A DNA stretch of 64,000 nt from Tragulus kanchil (taxonomy: Eukaryota > Chordata > Mammalia > Artiodactyla > Tragulidae), in contig JAIOJX010000032.1 of the NCBI GenBank assembly GCA_022376925.1, positions 173,191,979 through 173,255,978 of the forward strand, in the 5' to 3' direction. Shown one piece after another: positions 22,022 through 33,437 of this stretch. Made by a program: the position numbers and the translations under genes. The notes under the pieces were generated by a model. That model saw only the letters and a program-made list of their open reading frames with translations, had not been told where the DNA came from and searched no databases. Every line of letters starts with the position of its first letter. The first letter of the stretch is position 1.

Positions 22022-24329
22022 TCCCGCAGAGGGGACACAGGGACAGAGTCACCAAGAGGAGAAGCCGCCTGCAGCCCGTGAAGAGTCACAAGCAGTCTGG
22101 TGTCACTGAAGCATGACCGGGGACCCGCGCCTGCGAGCGGGCGTGGAGCCGGTGGGGCCGTGGCCGGCGCCGCAGGGACCCGTGGCTCCTGGCTTCTCGT
22201 ACCCAGGAGCCCACGAGTAGACGTTCCTTCAGCTCCACCCCGCCCCGTACCGCCACCCACCGGGGACCACGTCTGCCCCCCAGGGCAGGAAAGGACGTCT
22301 CCCGACTCCTGGGGCCCCCAACTCAGGCGTCCTTCCTCCCCCGTGCCCAGCGCAGCATCACGGGCATCGAGGGCTCTCATCCTCACCCTAGACTTGCTGT
22401 GTGATCTTGGAAGAGTTGCTTAACCTCTCTGGTCCCCCATCCTCGCCTCTTTAGGAAGAGGTACTCCCCACGCCAGAGGCTGGAGATGAGAATCTGGGTC
22501 GGAACAGGAGCCGTTGTTGGGGTGTACGCTCTGTGTGACCGGAGGTGGAGTCTGGGGGGCTCACAGCCGACCCCACCATTCCGTGTGCTTCCAGGCAAGC
22601 CCCGCCCTTTCCCTGGGCCTCGGTTCCCAGAGGCTTGGCCTCCCTTCTGCTCTCCTGAGAGCTCACCTGCCACGGGTCTCCTTGTGGGCTGCGGCCTGGC
22701 TGGCGAGGGCTGGGACCAGGACTCCCCCAGGAATGGCTGACCTCAGTCAAGCCCCTGAGGGCCTCTGGCTGTTCCCACGGAACGGTGTGTCCTGCCCTCG
22801 CGCTCTGTTCACCCTGCAGCCCTGCGGTCGGTCGTCACCCGAGAGGGGACCCAGGGCCTGGGATCCCCCAGTCCCGTTCAGCTGCAGACCGAGCGGCCGC
22901 CCACCCCCACCCCAGAGACCGGGGCCAGGCCGCCAGGGCACAGCGGGCACACCGGCGGAGGTCCGCCCGCAGCTCCCCGCCCGGAGCCCAGTGCCTGCCC
23001 CACCCCCGCAAGGTCAACACTGAACGCCTCTTCTAGGGGAGGGGCAGGATCCGTCCTTCGTAAATTTAAACGATGTTTTCATCCTCACTGTAGCAAACGT
23101 GACAGGTGGAGAAACGTACAATAAAGGAAACTGTCACGGTCCGGAACCCCCACCTGCCGCACCGTTAACGTCCCGCAGAGGGGACACAGGGACAGAGTCA
23201 CCAAGAGGAGAAGCCGCCTGCAGCCTGTGAAGAGTCACAAGCAGTCTGGTGTCACTGAAGCATGACCGGGGACCCGCGCCTGCGAGCGGGCGTGGAGCCG
23301 GTGGGGCCGTGGCCGGCGCCGCAGGGACCCGTGGCTCCTGGCTTCTCGTACCCAGGAGCCCACGAGTAGACGTTCCTTCAGCTCCACCCCGCCCCGTACC
23401 GCCACCCACCGGGGACCACGTCTGCCCCCCAGGGCAGGAAAGGACGTCTCCCGACTCCTGGGGCCCCCAACTCAGGCGTCCTTCCTCCCCCGTGCCCAGC
23501 GCAGCATCACGGGCATCGAGGGCTCTCATCCTCACCCTAGACTTGCTGTGTGATCTTGGAAGAGTTGCTTAACCTCTCTGGTCCCCCATCCTCGCCTCTT
23601 TAGGAAGAGGTACTCCCCACGCCAGAGGCTGGAGATGAGAATCTGGGTCGGAACAGGAGCCGTTGTTGGGGTGTACGCTCTGTGTGACCGGAGGTGGAGT
23701 CTGGGGGGCTCACAGCCGACCCCACCATTCCGTGTGCTTCCAGGCAAGCCCCGCCCTTTCCCTGGGCCTCGGTTCCCAGAGGCTTGGCCTCCCTTCTGCT
23801 CTCCTGAGAGCTCACCTGCCACGGGTCTCCTTGTGGGCTGCGGCCTGGCTGGCGAGGGCTGGGGCCAGGACTCCCCCAGGAATGGCTGACCTCAGTCAAG
23901 CCCCTGAGGGCCTCTGGCTGTTCCCACGGAACGGTGTGTCCTGCCCTCGCGCTCTGTTCACCCTGCAGCCCTGCGGTCGGTCGTCACCCGAGAGGGGACC
24001 CAGGGCCTGGGATCCCCCAGTCCCGTTCAGCTGCAGACCGAGCGGCCGCCCACCCCCACCCCAGAGACCGGGGCCAGGCCGCCAGGGCACAGCGGGCACA
24101 CCGGCGGAGGTCCGCCCGCAGCTCCCCGCCCGGAGCCCAGTGCCTGCCCCACCCCCGCAAGGTCAACACTGAACGCCTCTTCTAGGGGAGGGGCAGGATC
24201 CGGTCCTTCGTAAATTTAAACGATGTTTTCATCCTCACTGTAGCAAACGTGACAGGTGGAGAAACGTACAATAAAAGGGAAACTGTCACGGTCCGGAACC
24301 CCCCACCTGCCCAAAGCACCGTTAACGTT
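22022..24329 (+). repeat. Tandem duplication D7 (copies 22022-23170 and 23171-24329)
   Basis: 'tcccgcagaggggacacagg' at 22022 recurs at 23171 (offset 1149), and the copies abut. The end of copy 1 (23100-23170) has lost several bases relative to copy 2 ('aataaaggaaact' versus 'aataaaagggaaact', 'cctgccgcaccg' versus 'cctgcccaaagcaccg'). Deletions at the end of copy 1 are typical of a low-quality contig tail. Confidence 0.9.
22375..22470 (+). repeat. MIR fragment (also at 23524-23619)
   Basis: 'tagacttgctgtgtgatcttgg', then 'gagttgcttaacctctctgg', is the MIR core. The second occurrence comes from D7. Confidence 0.6.
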
Positions 24330-25096
24330 CTTCCCGCCCGTCTTTGGTGGCCGTCTGTGTGCGGCCACTTTGTAAGGGGACCGTGCGTCTCTTCCACACG
24401 CGCACTTGCCCACATGGAGGCCTGGGGTCCAGGACGGCATCTTCCCGTCAGAGCTCCTTTCCGCTCTGGCTTGGGGGCCCGCGCGGCCACCAGGAGCCTC
24501 CCTGGAGGGCCCGCAGGCCGGGGACGACCCAGCAGACGCGGCCCGAGGCTCTGAGGGACATCGGCTGCCCCCAGCAGGGCAGCGCCATGGAGCCGGCTGG
24601 TCACCCACCGCCCTCTGTCCAGCCCACTCCCCTGGCCCGGACAGGCCGCGGGCGCGCGGGTGAGACGGGGTCCCCGGAGGCCCTGCCTCGAACCCCTAAC
24701 ACCCACTGGGTCCCCAGCCTCCAGACACCCAGCGATGCCAGCCCGCCACGCCTCCCAGCAGAGGCGGGGGCACGTTGCCTCCACCCTCCTCGCCTCCCGG
24801 GCTCTCGGACCAACGGGCCGCCACTGGACAGGAACCCGGAGCTGGGAGGAGCTTGCTCCCCGGGACTCCCCTCTGGGCTGAGAGGGGGTTCAGGCCTGGC
24901 GGGTGGGGCGCGGGGCCAGCGACGCGCTCTGGGCTGGCGGTGCCCGCCCCCGGCCCCTGCTCGCCCACCGCCGCTGCGCTGCCGCCAGGACCTCTCCTGC
25001 CGCCGGGGGGCGGCCCCGCCTCTGTGACCGCGAGCCCACGGGGGGCCGGCGCGGCCCCCGTCCCCGTTCTGAGCAGCTCTGTCCTCTCGCCCACAG

Positions 25097-25186
25097 GCTG
25101 CGCAGCCCCTGGGTGCCCTCCTGCCTTGGGCAGCCCCGCAACCTGCAGGGCCGACGGGCCAGGTCCTCGCCCTCGCTCTGGGACAG
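25097..25186 (+). CDS. BEGAIN: Candidate 90-nt cassette exon of BEGAIN
   Basis: Between a good acceptor (tcctctcgcccacag, ending 25096) and a donor (ACAG|GTAATAC after 25186) lie exactly 90 bases. The start-codon exon leaves two bases (AG). Joined to this exon they form AGG and read on as LRSPWVPSCLGQPRNLQ and so on without a stop. The exon itself ends on AG, which pairs with the C opening exon 3, so it can be included or skipped with the frame intact. Inclusion would insert 30 residues rich in Arg, Ser and Pro between MEKL and SSLQEQK, ahead of the coiled coil. The splice sites, length and phase are seen; usage is inferred. It lies in a GC-rich, CpG-containing stretch outside the duplications. 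No known domain. Confidence 0.55.
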
Positions 25187-25460
25187 GTAATACGCCTGTG
25201 GTCTCCCCAGCGCCTCGGGGTCTCGGCCTCTGTCCCCGGACGCCCGGCCGGCAGCTGCATCCTCCTCCCCGAGAAGAGGCCCGGAGGGGAGGGGAGGGTG
25301 TCCCCTGCCCAGCCCTCGCCTCTGCTTCCTGGCCACCCTGTCCCGGAGGCAGAGCCTGGTCCCCCGCCGCCCAGCCCGAGGCTGGCTGGTCCTTGGGCTC
25401 GGCCTCCGCTGGCTGCCAGAGGGGCCCCTGGTAGGAGGCAAGCAGGGCTCCGCCAGGCCC

Positions 25461-27681
25461 CCCTCGGTGCGGAGGGAGCTCCTCTTACTCCCCTGGGAGA
25501 CGGGCGAGCCTTCCAGGGGCCCCTCACGGCCACAGAGGAGGCCACGAAGCCCTCACCCACCTGCGCGCACCAGAGGTTCTTGAAGCCTCTCCTGGCCGAG
25601 TGGCCCTGATGTGCACGCGGGGTGCAAGGAGCTCCCGCACCCGCCCTGTGCGTCAGTTTCGGGGACCCCTCCAGGCTCCAGGGCCTCCTGAGCCAGCGCG
25701 GGGGCGGTGGAGGCCACGGTGCCCGCCGCCAGCCTCGGCTCCTGTGTTTCTGATCACCGGGGAGTGCCGGACTCCCCAGGGGCGCGAGCCCCATGTGTGG
25801 GTGCACAGCCCCGCTTCACAGACGCAGAGACTGAGACGGGGTCAGGCAGGACTCTGGTCAACGTCCCGGGATGGGGGTACCACGCAGGTGACCGAAGACC
25901 CCAAGGTGTCCAGCCCAGGGCCCCCCGGACCAGGCAGGGAAAGGGAGGGGCGGGGACGTGTCCAGAGCGCTTGTGCAGTTGGCCGTCAGGACTTGGTGAC
26001 GTGTGGAGGGTGACCACGGGCAAGAGGGGTCCCCTTGGCCTCTTAGGGTCTGACGGGGGACTGATGGTCGCAATGCCCTTCTCGGGGATGAGGAGCGGAG
26101 GAATGAGGACTGGGCGCGCTGGGTGAGGGGCCTGTGGGCCTTCGGGATGAGAGGCTGGACCTGGGGCGGGTCTGGCGCCCGAGAGAGAGGCGGGGCGGCA
26201 GGTGGAGGCCTGGGCGGGGCTCGTGTGGGGCTGGACAGGGAGGCCACTTGGCCCGAGGTGTGCAGGGAGGGGCGAGGGACAAACCAGGGCCCTGAGGATC
26301 AGCCTGGGCCATAGAGCCGGCGCGGCGGCGAAGGCGGTGGACAGGGCGGGCCCCAGGGAGGGGGCGTGGCCGGGCGCCTGGCCGGGGAGGAGGCGGCGTC
26401 GGGGCGGCCCAGGACTGGACGGGGGCAGCTCAGCCGTGGGTGGATGGAGGGGCTCCGGGGTGGGAGCAGCACATGAGGGATGGTGGGACAGAGATGCCCT
26501 GCACGTCTGGAAGGCCGTCGGAGGCCGAGGGTGGATGGAGCGCTGGCGGGCTGCTCAGTGGAGCCAGCAGGCCCGCCACCCTCGGTGCGGAGGGAGCTCC
26601 TCTTACTCCCTGGGAGGGGCGAGCCTTCCAGGGGCCCCTCACGGCCACAGAGGAGGCCACGAGCCCTCACCCACCTCGCGCACCAGAGGTTCTTGAAGCC
26701 TCTCCTGGCCGAGTGGCCCTGATGTGCACGCGGGGTGCAAGGAGCTCCCGCACCCGCCCTGTGCGTCAGTTTCGGGGACCCCTCCAGGCTCCAGGGCCTC
26801 CTGAGCCAGCGCGGGGGCGGTGGAGGCCACGGTGCCCGCCGCCAGCCTCGGCTCCTGTGTTTCTGATCACCGGGGAGTGCCGGACTCCCCAGGGGCGCGA
26901 GCCCCATGTGTGGGTGCACAGCCCCGCTTCACAGACGCAGAGACTGAGACGGGGTCAGGCAGGACTCTGGTCAACGTCCCGGGATGGGGGTACCACGCAG
27001 GTGACCGAAGACCCCAAGGTGTCCAGCCCAGGGCCCCCCGGACCAGGCAGGGAAAGGGAGGGGCGGGGACGTGTCCAGAGCGCTTGTGCAGTTGGCCGTC
27101 AGGACTTGGTGACGTGTGGAGGGTGACCACGGGCAAGAGGGTCCCCTTGGCCTCTTAGGGTCTGACGGGGGACTGATGGTCGCAATGCCCTTCTCGGGGA
27201 TGAGGAGCGGAGGAATGAGGACTGGGCGCGCTGGGTGAGGGGCCTGTGGGCCTTCGGGATGAGAGGCTGGACCTGGGGCGGGTCTGGCGCCCGAGAGAGA
27301 GGCGGGGCGGCAGGTGGAGGCCTGGGCGGGGCTCGTGTGGGGCTGGACAGGGAGGCCACTTGGCCCGAGGTGTGCAGGGAGGGGCGAGGGACAAACCAGG
27401 GCCCTGAGGATCAGCCTGGGCCATAGAGCCGGCGCGGCGGCGAAGGCGGTGGACAGGGCGGGCCCCAGGGAGGGGGCGTGGCCGGGCGCCTGGCCGGGGA
27501 GGAGGCGGCGTCGGGGCGGCCCAGGACTGGACGGGGGCAGCTCAGCCGTGGGTGGATGGAGGGGCTCCGGGGTGGGAGCAGCACATGAGGGATGGTGGGA
27601 CAGAGATGCCCTGCACGTCTGGAAGGCCGTCGGAGGCCGAGGGTGGATGGAGGCGCTGGCGGGCTGCTCAGTGGAGCCAGC
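25461..27681 (+). repeat. Tandem duplication D8 (copies 25461-26568 and 26579-27681)
   Basis: 'ccctcggtgcggagggagc' recurs with an offset of 1118, drifting to about 1112. Copy 2 has lost single bases throughout its first 110 positions (26600-26690: 'ctccctgggaggggcg' for 'ctcccctgggagacgggcg', 'cctcgcgcacc' for 'cctgcgcgcacc'). It is clean afterwards. Confidence 0.9.
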
Positions 27682-28076
27682 GGCCGGCACGATGCCCCGG
27701 GCGGTCCCGGCTCCGCGCGGAGCCCACCCACCGCCCCGTCAGGTCTTTCTCCTCCACGTGGCTTCCTGGGGAGCCAGTGCCTGCCTCCTCCCGAGACGGC
27801 CAGCTCTGAGGAGCGGGGCCGTGCTCATCACGCCACGAGGTTCAGGAAGGAGGGCGGCAGGGCAGGCGGGGGGAGGCTGCAGGGTGGAAGTGTCCTAGAG
27901 GCTACGGCTCGGTCGCGTCAGGAGTGGACCGTCCTGGGACGGCAGGGTCCGAGCTGTGGCTGCGGGGGGGTGACCAGGATGCGGGGGGAAGGGAGCTGAC
28001 TTGAGAGATGGAGGGGGCTCAAGCGGCCCCCCGGGTGCTCTCACCTCCTCCCGGGGGTGTGGCTCCGACCTGTACC

Positions 28077-30258
28077 TTGTGACCGAGGGTTGTGGGTGGC
28101 CCTGCACAGTGACTGATTTCAGGGGCTGCTGTCCCACCCCCATCCGCGCAGGGGCCCTTGAGGGATGCGGGAGAACCCTCAGGAAGTCTGGCAGCCTGCT
28201 GGGGACCAAGGTCTGGGCCCAGGGGGAGTCTGGGATCTATAGCTGCAAGGGGCTCGCAATGAGTCAGTCACGGGGGCTGCCTGGAGGAGGCGGCAGGACC
28301 TGTGCGGGCAGCCGCGGGCACCCTGCCGCCAGGCTTCCTGCTTGCTTGTCACTTAGCCTCTTCCTTAAGGACCAGCTCTTGGGAGGACCTGCCCTGCCCT
28401 TCTCTGAGATTCTCAACACAGAGGCAACTCTTTGTTTTTATTTATTTTTAAAAATGTGGACCTGGGCAGGAATCCAGGACTGCTGAGTGGAGGTTTGCCG
28501 GGGGTGTGCCTGCGGCCACACGGGGGGTTTCCAGACAGGCTGGAGGCCGCGGCTCACTCGGCCCCGGGCGCTGGAGGAAGCCCCCCGCCCCCCTGCACCA
28601 GACCCACCAGAAGTCACCATCCAGGGGGCCTCCGCTCCACACAGCCCTCTGGCGGGGGCGGCACGTCTGCCCACGGACCGTGGGCGGGTCTGGACTCTTC
28701 TTCCGCCCGGGCCCCTCTCCGGAACCAGGGCTTTGTGTCTCAGGGCAGGAGGGGACAGTCGCACGTGGGTCAGGGGACGCCTGGCAGGGCCTGGCAGCCA
28801 GGGCTGCATGACAGCGGGGCCCGGCCGGGACCTCTGGGCTTCCCATGACTGTAGCACAGGGGTGACGGGGCCGAGGGCAGGGGGTGACCGAGCAAGGCGC
28901 ACGCCCAGAGCACTGAACGGCAGCTCGCACCTTAGCCTCGCGCGTGGCTCACAGCTGGCAGCATGCCCCCGGTGCCCCCACCCAGCACGCAGCTGCCCCT
29001 TCCCTCCCGAAGGTGAGTGCTCCCCTCGGCCTTCTCTGCGCGCTCAGCCCGCCCGGAGAAGGGTGCCTCAGGTCAGCACAGGGTTGGGTGCTCTCTGGGG
29101 GCTGGGCAGCGGCCAGCAGGAGGGGTGGCCCCTGCCCCGGGAGCTCGCTTGTGACCGAGGGTTGTGGGTGGCCCTGCACAGTGACTGATTTCAGGGGCTG
29201 CTGTCCCACCCCATCCGCGAGGGGCCCTTGAGGGATGCGGGAGAACCCTCAGGAAGTCTGGCAGCCTGCTGGGGACCAAGGTCTGGGCCCAGGGGGAGTC
29301 TGGGATCTATAGCTGCAAGGGGCTCGCAATGAGTCAGTCACGGGGGCTGCCTGGAGGAGGCGGCAGGACCTGTGCGGGCAGCCGCGGGCACCCTGCCGCC
29401 AGGCTTCCTGCTTGCTTGTCACTTAGCCTCTTCCTTAAGGACCAGCTCTTGGGAGGACCTGCCCTGCCCTTCTCTGAGATTCTCAACACAGAGGCAACTC
29501 TTTGTTTTTATTTATTTTTAAAAATGTGGACCTGGGCAGGAATCCAGGACTGCTGAGTGGAGGTTTGCCGGGGGTGTGCCTGCGGCCACACGGGGGGTTT
29601 CCAGACAGGCTGGAGGCCGCGGCTCACTCGGCCCCGGGCGCTGGAGGAAGCCCCCCGCCCCCCTGCACCAGACCCACCAGAAGTCACCATCCAGGGGGCC
29701 TCCGCTCCACACAGCCCTCTGGCGGGGGCGGCACGTCTGCCCACGGACCGTGGGCGGGTCTGGACTCTTCTTCCGCCCGGGCCCCTCTCCGGAACCAGGG
29801 CTTTGTGTCTCAGGGCAGGAGGGGACAGTCGCACGTGGGTCAGGGGACGCCTGGCAGGGCCTGGCAGCCAGGGCTGCGTGACAGCGGGGCCCGGCCGGGA
29901 CCTCTGGGCTTCCCATGACTGTAGCACAGGGGTGACGGGGCCGAGGGCAGGGGTGACGGGCCGAGGGCAGGGGGTGACGGGCCGAGGGCAGGGGGTGACC
30001 GAGCAAGGCGCACGCCCAGAGCACTGAACGGCAGCTCGCACCTTAGCCTCGCGCGTGGCTCACAGCTGGCAGCATGCCCCCGGTGCCCCCACCCAGCACG
30101 CAGCTGCCCCTTCCCTCCCGAAGGTGAGTGCTCCCCTCGGCCTTCTCTGCGCGCTCAGCCCGCCCGGAGAAGGGTGCCTCAGGTCAGCACAGGGTTGGGT
30201 GCTCTCTGGGGGCTGGGCAGCGGCCAGCAGGAGGGTGTGGCCCCTGCCCCGGGGAGCT
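28077..30258 (+). repeat. Tandem duplication D9 (copies 28077-29148 and 29149-30258)
   Basis: 'ttgtgaccgagggttgtgg' at 28077 recurs at 29149 (offset 1072). Copy 2 lacks bases near 29216-29222 and is about 40 bases longer inside because of the GTGACGG minisatellite. Copy 1 ends 'gggagctcgc' (29148), whereas copy 2 reads 'ggggagctcgcagccagg' and continues. Confidence 0.9.
29931..29999 (+). repeat. Minisatellite, three ~20-bp units
   Basis: The unit, approximately GGTGACGGGCCGAGGGCAGG, occurs three times here, followed by the start of a fourth ending GTGACCGAG. The corresponding place in the other D9 copy (28861-28888) has one unit. Unit-number differences of this kind usually mark two alleles or slippage in sequencing. 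Confidence 0.8.
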
Positions 30259-31010
30259 CGCAGCCAGGGCCCTGGACGTCGCGGGCACACCTGCCCCTGC
30301 CTCGTGCCCCACGGTCGCTCATGTGAATGGATGGCATGTGGCTCAGAGGGTGAACCATCCAGTCTGGCTCCTGAGCAAGGGGGCTCAGCAGCCCAGAGTC
30401 CCAGAGGAGCCCTCAGCCTGTGGGAAGTAGAGCCTCAAGGGCCAGGCTTGCCTCTGGAAGGCTTCCTGGAGGAAGGGACATGCGAGCAGGCCAGGGTTTT
30501 CTGAGCTTCTGACGCTCTGTGCAGCTAACTGGCCGCTGCCTGGGCATGGGGCCGCAAGGCCGCGTGTCTCCCTGGCCCAGAGGCCACACAGCCTGCTGGG
30601 GCCACCCAGGCCGTCGGAGGGAAAGAGGCCTGGCCCAGGATGCAGCCCTACTGCCTCTGGGGCCTCAGCACCCCGGGCCATGGCGGTGGAGGATCAAAGA
30701 GGGCCGCGAGCCGCGCCATCAGGAGGTCGGCTCCCAGATCGACAGGCTGGGTGCTGAGGGGCGATCTTTAAACCGGGATCCTTTAGGCCGCCCCAAACGC
30801 CGGCCCCAGTGCCAGACTGGCTCAGTGTAAGGGACCGTGACCCCCGGGGTGGGGCTGGGGGAGGCGTGTGAGCGTGTGTGGGGGGTGTGTGTGTCCGCGC
30901 GCGGGCTGTGTACGTGCGCGTGTGCGCTGTATTGGCGCGGCCGGGCGCCCCCACGCGCGCCTCGAGCTCACGGCCGCGGCCCGGCCCGCCGCCGCCGCCT
31001 GTCGTTGCAG

Positions 31011-31172
31011 CTCGCTGCAGGAGCAGAAGGGCGAGCTGCGCAAGCGGCTGTCCTACACCACGCACAGGCTGGAGAAGCTGGAGAACGAGTTCGACTCCAC
31101 CCGCCACTTCCTGGAGATCGAGCTGCGCCGCGCGCAGGAGGAGCTGGAGAAGGTCACCGAGAAGCTGCGCAG
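31011..31172 (+). CDS. BEGAIN: BEGAIN coding exon 3 (coiled coil, start)
   Basis: This is the exon that identifies the gene. From SSLQEQKGELRKRLSYTT through EKVTEKLRR it matches the human BEGAIN N-terminus almost residue for residue. The acceptor gtcgttgcag ends at 31010 and the donor CAG|GTGAGG follows 31172. Its 162 bases encode residues 5-59 of the standard protein. Heptad spacing of Leu and the dense Glu/Arg/Lys content (LEKLENEF, EIELRRAQEELEK) indicate a coiled coil, presumably for self-association at the postsynaptic density. It begins and ends in phase 2. Confidence 0.95.
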
Positions 31173-31589
31173 GTGAGGGGGCGGGGCGGGGCCTGGAGGG
31201 GGCGGGGCCGGGGCCCGCGGTGGGCGGAGCCCGTCTTCCTCCCCAGACTCCTCCAGAGGCGCATTGGTGCCAAGAGCTGCCAAACCGGGATCCGAAGGTG
31301 GGTCTGGCCGCGGCGACGTCCGGGCTCCACTCTGGTACCTCTTGGTCCCCTGCTTATTCCTTTTGTCGACTTGCCGTGGTGGGGCAGCAGGGTGACACAG
31401 AAGCCGCCATTGCCAGACCCAGACTGGCCCACCGGGGCCCAGCCCCTGTCGCCTGGGCCCCTGGCAGGAAAACAGTGTCTAGCGCGGGACATGAACTAGC
31501 CCTTAGAGACCAGTCCCTCCAGCCGCATGGCGGCCAGGTACGCGGGACCCCGAGCTGTGACGCCCTTCAGAACCAAGCTTCTAAGAACA

Positions 31590-31797
31590 CCGTTCTGCAC
31601 AGGCACGAGTAAAGAGCCCTGCTGCCAGGGCACGTTAGGAGGCGCAGGCTCAGTCCCTGGGTGGGGAAGACCCCGGAGGGGGAAATGGCAGCCCACTGCT
31701 GTCTTCTCGCTGGGAGCATCCCGTGGACAGAGGAACCTGGCGGGCGACAGTCCATGGGGTCGCAGAGAGTCAGACACAGCTGAAGCGACTCAGCATG
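31590..31797 (+). repeat. Bov-tA-type SINE
   Basis: A tRNA-like head ('ctcagtccctgggtggggaag') is followed by the BovB-related tail with 'atggcagcccactgctgtc', 'gacagtccatggggtcgc' and 'gagtcagacacagctgaagcgac'. This family is restricted to ruminants and is the main evidence for the host lineage. It lies between BEGAIN exons 3 and 4. A poly(A)-like run follows at 31830-31843. Confidence 0.85.
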
Positions 31798-32461
31798 CAG
31801 TGGGCACATTTAAGATGGATATTTTTCTCAAAAAAAAAAAAAAGTACACACGTTTCCATCTTCCTTTAGAAATTATGTAAACCAAAAGAAAGCAAACTTT
31901 GCTCTTGGCTCGGTTTGTTTTAAATATTTCTAGAGCACTGAATTTGCAGGAGGGCCTTTGTCCCTTACTGCAAAAGCACCTCTAGTCCCAGAGTCTGTTG
32001 GCAAGACGGGAGCAATAACAGGCACACGGCCAGACTGCCCCTTCTGCTGCCACCCCTCTGGGCGGCTGTCGACCCCGTCCCACCCCCGCCTCCGCCTTGC
32101 CTTCTCCAGGGAGAGCCGTGTCTCGTTCACCGCGTGTCTCCAGCCCTCACGCCGGGGCTCGTGGCGTTGTCTCCTGTCGGTGCCCTGCTCCCCTGCTGTG
32201 GAGCCGGGGACCCCTCAGCCGGGCTTTTAAGAGCTGTGTGGAGAGGGAGCTCACTGGCTGTGAGTAGGAGACTCTCCCTTCCCATCTGCAGGGGTCCTGA
32301 GCCCCGGCAACCAGCTGACTTAACGCAGACGTTTCCTAGCGTAGGAGCCGCTGGGCCGGAGTGGAGCCTGTGTTCAGCCGTCAGAGGGCCGAATGGCCGG
32401 CCACAGGGGCCGCGGGAGGGTCGGGCCTGGCCCGGCAGTGACCTCGTTGCCTCTGTTCCAG

Positions 32462-32528
32462 GATTCAGAGCAACTACATGGCACTGCAGAGGATCAACCA
32501 GGAACTGGAAGACAAGCTGTTCCGCATG
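32462..32528 (+). CDS. BEGAIN: BEGAIN coding exon 4 (coiled coil)
   Basis: The acceptor ctgttccag ends at 32461 and the donor CATG|GTGAGG follows 32528. The 67 bases complete an Arg codon and encode IQSNYMALQRINQELEDKLF plus RM, residues 59-81, continuing the coiled coil seen in exon 3. It ends on a codon boundary (phase 0). The sequence matches BEGAIN orthologues closely. A frame of 477 codons on the opposite strand (32494-33927) overlaps it and is spurious. Confidence 0.94.
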
Positions 32529-32985
32529 GTGAGGGCACGCCCCAGCCCTTCCCGGCACGTCCAGCCCGGCCCTGGAGCCCCGGCTCTGGAGCCCTGACGA
32601 GGACGGGGCCAGGCTGCCGTGCTTGCCGACGGAGCTGGGCCAGAGGCCTCATTTCCACCTGCCACCCTCCCTGGGGGCTGGGCCGGCCCCCCTGTCTCTG
32701 CTGTGGATGGGGGGTTGCTCTCAGGCACTCAGCTGCCCCTGTCCCCAGGGCACACTGAGAAACGGGGGCCCGAGGAGGCAGGGACGTGTCCAGGGCCATC
32801 TGGCTCCCTGCTGTGGAGCAGGACTGGAACCTGGGCCGGTCTGCGCTCTCACCCTTACGCTCCCTGCCCTTCAAGCTCCTCCTTGTTTTGGGTGGCAAGA
32901 GGGGACGCAGGAGGAACGACAGGGCTGGAGCCCCAGGCCTTGGCTGACCGCTGACCACCCGCGTCTGCCTGTCTCCCCACCGCAG

Positions 32986-33093
32986 GGGCAGCACTATGAG
33001 GAAGAGAAGCGCGCTCTCAGCCACGAAATCGTCGCCCTCAACAGCCACCTGCTGGAGGCCAAGGTGACCATCGACAAGCTCTCGGAGGACAAT
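32986..33093 (+). CDS. BEGAIN: BEGAIN coding exon 5 (coiled coil)
   Basis: 108 bases, phase 0 at both ends: acceptor ccccaccgcag (ends 32985), donor AAT|GTGAGT (after 33093). It encodes residues 82-117, beginning GQHYEEEKRALSHEIVALNS and ending DKLSEDN. Leu/Ile/Val heptads (IVALNSHLLEAKVTIDKL) continue the N-terminal coiled coil. Because its length is a multiple of three, skipping would keep the frame, but there is no sign that this occurs. Confidence 0.94.
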
Positions 33094-33353
33094 GTGAGTG
33101 TCAGCCACTCTGGCCCCGGGGCAGCCCCTGGGCTGGCACAGGGCGCGGGGCGCAGACCTTGGGGGAGGCTCCTGCCCCAGGGAGCAGCAGGGCGGCCCGG
33201 CGGGGCCCCCTCCACACACGGGCACCTCCAGGGCAGGCCTGGGACTCCGGAGGCCCAGAGAGGTCCTCACCCTGCCGGCTGCACAGCCGGTCTGTGGCCA
33301 CAGGGCCCCTGGCGCGCGGGGAGCCGGAGCAGACGCCTTCTCTTGCTCTCTAG

Positions 33354-33437
33354 GAGCTCTACCGGAAGGACTGCAGCCTCGCGGCCCAGCTGCTCCAGTG
33401 CAGCCAGAGCTACGGCCGGGGCCCCAAGGTGTCGGAG
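33354..33437 (+). CDS. BEGAIN: BEGAIN coding exon 6
   Basis: 84 bases, phase 0: acceptor ttgctctctag (ends 33353), donor GAG|GTAACG. It encodes residues 118-145, ELYRKDCSLAAQLLQCSQSY, then GRGPKVSE. This is the end of the predicted coiled coil. A second GT five bases downstream (33443-33444, in CGTGAGCC) has a better consensus but would shift the frame, so the first donor is preferred. Its product joins LPAEFQERMSLH in the next exon as in orthologues. Confidence 0.93.

Larger units (their letters stand above)
6624..31010 (+). other. BEGAIN: BEGAIN intron 1 (24.4 kb as assembled)
   Basis: This long GC-rich intron separates the ATG exon from the first coiled-coil exon. It contains six false duplications (D4-D9), so its real length is probably near 17.5 kb. 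Apart from the repeats, the T/G tract, the candidate CTCF sites and the 90-nt cassette exon listed separately, I see no gene. The open frames of up to 300-400 codons on either strand (for example 17913-18824 and 24601-25806 on the - strand) lack splice logic, recur wherever DNA is duplicated, and resemble no family. Stretches 7000-9050, 15500-17900, 20200-22000 and 30300-30950 show nothing recognisable beyond diffuse old MIR-like pieces. Confidence 0.8.

Noticed and set aside
24601..25806. 401-codon - strand frame
   Set aside because: It is GC-rich noise without family resemblance or splice context, and antisense to the cassette exon.
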